42,461 bases of DNA from contig CAJTMX010000007.1 in NCBI GenBank assembly GCA_910577235.1, positions 92,172 to 134,632 of the forward strand, in the 5' to 3' direction. The DNA is from an uncultured Acetatifactor sp. (lineage in GTDB: Bacteria; Bacillota; Clostridia; Lachnospirales; Lachnospiraceae). The notes beneath the pieces were generated by a model, which was not told the origin of the DNA, searched no databases, and worked only from the letters and a program-made list of their open reading frames with translations. The translations under genes were made by a program, and so were the position numbers. This document shows positions 41,016 through 42,461 of this stretch, piece by piece (position 1 is the first letter of the stretch; each line of letters opens with the position of its first letter).

Positions 41016-42353
41016 ATGTACGAAAATGAAATCTATTCCGGTGACCGTACCGGCGATCATACTACCGGTACTTATCAAAGCTATCAGACAGATCGGGGGG
41101 CCTGCGGAGGATACGGCAATATTCCCCCGGAGCCTGAGAAAAAGAAACATTCCGGCGGTTTTGGCAGGAAATTGCTGCTCTGTGCCTGTCTGGGACTCTG
41201 TTTTGGCCTGTTCGGAGGACTGGGATTGTATGCGGTACAGCAGGCCACGGGCATGAGCTTTGAAAACTCCTCCAGGGAGGAAAACAATGTCCAGGGGATG
41301 GCGCAGCCTACCGCCTCTCCTGTGGCGGATGTAAAACTGACTACAGCTGACGGAACACACATTGTCAGTTCGGACTTATCCGACATGGTGGAGGATGTGA
41401 TGCCGGCAATGGTGTCCATCGTAAAGGATTACACGGAGACTGCCAGCTTTTTCGGACGCACTTATTTTGAAGACAGACAGGGAAGCGGTTCCGGTATTAT
41501 CGTGGCACAGGGCGATACGGAGTTAATCCTTGTCACCAATCATCATGTGGTGGACGGCGCCAGCAAATTGACGGTAGTGTTTATTGACGGCACCACCGCG
41601 GAGGCGCAGATCAAAGGCAGCGATGCGGACATGGATCTGGCGGTGATAGCCATTCCCATGGACAGTCTTGAAGAGGACACCAAAAACACAATCGCGGTGG
41701 CACGTCTGGGCGACAGCGAAACCCTGCGTCTGGGCGAACAGGTGGTAGCCATCGGCAATGCTCTGGGGTACGGGCAGTCCGTATCCGGAGGCTGGGTCAG
41801 CGCTCTCAACAGAGAAGTCACCTATAGTGACGGCACCAGCGGCAGCTTTATTCAGACCGATGCGGCCATCAATCCCGGCAACTCCGGCGGCGCGCTGGTC
41901 AATATGAACGGGGAAGTGATCGGTATCAACTCCAGCAAGATCGGCGGCGTGGATGTAGACGGTATCGGTTTCGCGATTCCCATCTCCGCAGCCCGTCCCA
42001 TCATTGAGAATCTGATGACAAAAGAGACTCGGTTCAAGGTGGCGGAGGGTGAGACCGGATATATGGGTATCAGTCTGCAGACCGTGACACAGGAATTCGC
42101 ATATCTGTACGGTGTGCCCGAGGGTATCCTGATCACGGATATCGAGGAGGGCTCCGCCGCGGAGGCCAGCGGTATGCTCAGCGGAGATATCATCACCCGT
42201 TTTGAGGGAGAGAGAATTACCTCTTACGAAGATTTGCAGGATGTCTTGCAGTATTATGGCCCCGGCGCAAAGGTGACGGTGGTAGTGAAACGTTTGTTGC
42301 AGGGCAGCTATCAGGATGTGGAACTGGAGCTGACATTGGGAGAAAGGCCCTGA
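41016..42353 (+). CDS. HtrA/DegP-like membrane serine protease with PDZ domain
   Basis: 445 residues from ATG 41016 (AAAGGAGGAATTGTT upstream; an in-frame ATG 40971 lies in the promoter). A soluble Pro/Gly-rich cytoplasmic N-terminus precedes one span (LLLCACLGLCFGLFGGLGLYA). The trypsin-like domain keeps the triad: His177 (TNHHVV), Asp207 (DMDLAVI) and Ser290 (NPGNSGGAL). One PDZ domain at the end (GYMGISLQTV ... GILITDIEEGSAAEASGM) selects substrates. It degrades or refolds misfolded exported proteins and fits envelope-stress control. It is followed by a promoter for an out-of-window gene. Confidence 0.94.
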   Translation: MYENEIYSGDRTGDHTTGTYQSYQTDRGACGGYGNIPPEPEKKKHSGGFGRKLLLCACLGLCFGLFGGLGLYAVQQATGMSFENSSREENNVQGMAQPTASPVADVKLTTADGTHIVSSDLSDMVEDVMPAMVSIVKDYTETASFFGRTYFEDRQGSGSGIIVAQGDTELILVTNHHVVDGASKLTVVFIDGTTAEAQIKGSDADMDLAVIAIPMDSLEEDTKNTIAVARLGDSETLRLGEQVVAIGNALGYGQSVSGGWVSALNREVTYSDGTSGSFIQTDAAINPGNSGGALVNMNGEVIGINSSKIGGVDVDGIGFAIPISAARPIIENLMTKETRFKVAEGETGYMGISLQTVTQEFAYLYGVPEGILITDIEEGSAAEASGMLSGDIITRFEGERITSYEDLQDVLQYYGPGAKVTVVVKRLLQGSYQDVELELTLGERP

Positions 42354-42385
42354 TGTTCCAAACTATTCCTTTATAAAAAGTTTAC

Positions 42386-42428
42386 TTGTGCAGCAGTGAA
42401 ATATCCGATATAATCCTGTCTTTGACAG
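42386..42428 (+). promoter_or_regulatory. Promoter with adjacent inverted repeat at the right edge
   Basis: TTGTGC at 42386-42391, 17-bp spacer, TATAAT at 42409-42414. Directly after it CTGTC (42416-42420) and GACAG (42424-42428) form an inverted repeat around the expected start, a likely operator position. The gene it serves lies outside the window. Confidence 0.5.
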
Positions 42429-42461
42429 TAATGAAATGATAAAACTGCAGAAACCCCAGAG

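Overview
The window looks like chromosomal DNA from a Gram-positive anaerobe of the Clostridia, most likely a Lachnospiraceae relative. The reasons are strong AGGAGG-type ribosome sites, sigma-A promoters often with an extended -10 (TGnTATAAT), LCP, GH25 and RsgI-type proteins, and the absence of any outer-membrane gene. Thirty-two complete genes lie on the plus strand. One truncated gene at the left edge runs the other way. No rRNA, tRNA, CRISPR array, transposase or phage structural gene was seen. Most of the window is a cell-surface glycopolymer locus. All functional calls are hand-read from motifs; no database search was run.

Layout. (1) 1-145: start of a divergent acidic protein. (2) 280-6579: operon of a membrane-anchored GH25 muramidase with a huge Glu-rich cytoplasmic tail, an MBOAT O-acyltransferase and an SGNH partner; each gene is preceded by a small hairpin abutting its Shine-Dalgarno sequence. 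(3) 6611-19117: a strong promoter and an unusual leader, then rfbB, rfbA, a second GH25 protein, rfbC, a Wzm/Wzt-type ABC exporter, a methyltransferase-kinase fusion resembling O-antigen chain terminators, and two large GT2 glycosyltransferases. (4) 19234-20952: a Cys-rich secreted peptide, an ECF sigma factor and its RsgI-like membrane anti-sigma, closed by a strong terminator. (5) 21000-22968: an IbrA/IbrB-like pair (PAPS-reductase-fold protein plus ParB-like protein) with its own promoter. (6) 22994-24733: a membrane-anchored transglutaminase-like protein. (7) 24764-30744: a Dlt-like operon of Asp/Glu-type racemase, adenylation enzyme, carrier protein, MBOAT protein, SGNH protein and lipoprotein. 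(8) 30854-32689: phosphoglucomutase. (9) 32826-39013: GT2 enzymes, a WbaP-type initiating sugar-phosphate transferase and an LCP ligase. (10) glmS, then an HtrA-type protease behind a four-copy 11-bp-phased repeat.

How it may fit together (inference): phosphoglucomutase, RfbA/B/C and GlmS supply sugar precursors. The WbaP-type enzyme starts the chain on undecaprenyl phosphate and the GT2 enzymes extend it. The methyltransferase-kinase may cap it, the ABC transporter with a C-terminal sugar-recognition domain exports it, and the LCP protein attaches it to peptidoglycan. Two separate MBOAT/SGNH systems would decorate wall polymers: one probably with acyl groups, the other with an amino acid activated by the adenylation enzyme and epimerised by the racemase next to it.

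The items most worth following are the racemase-containing Dlt-like operon, an exact 27-bp leader element upstream of both rfbB and the carrier-protein gene, the WbdD-like fusion in a Gram-positive locus, the Cys-X5 periodic secreted peptide beside an ECF/RsgI-like pair, and the IbrAB-like pair away from any visible phage.
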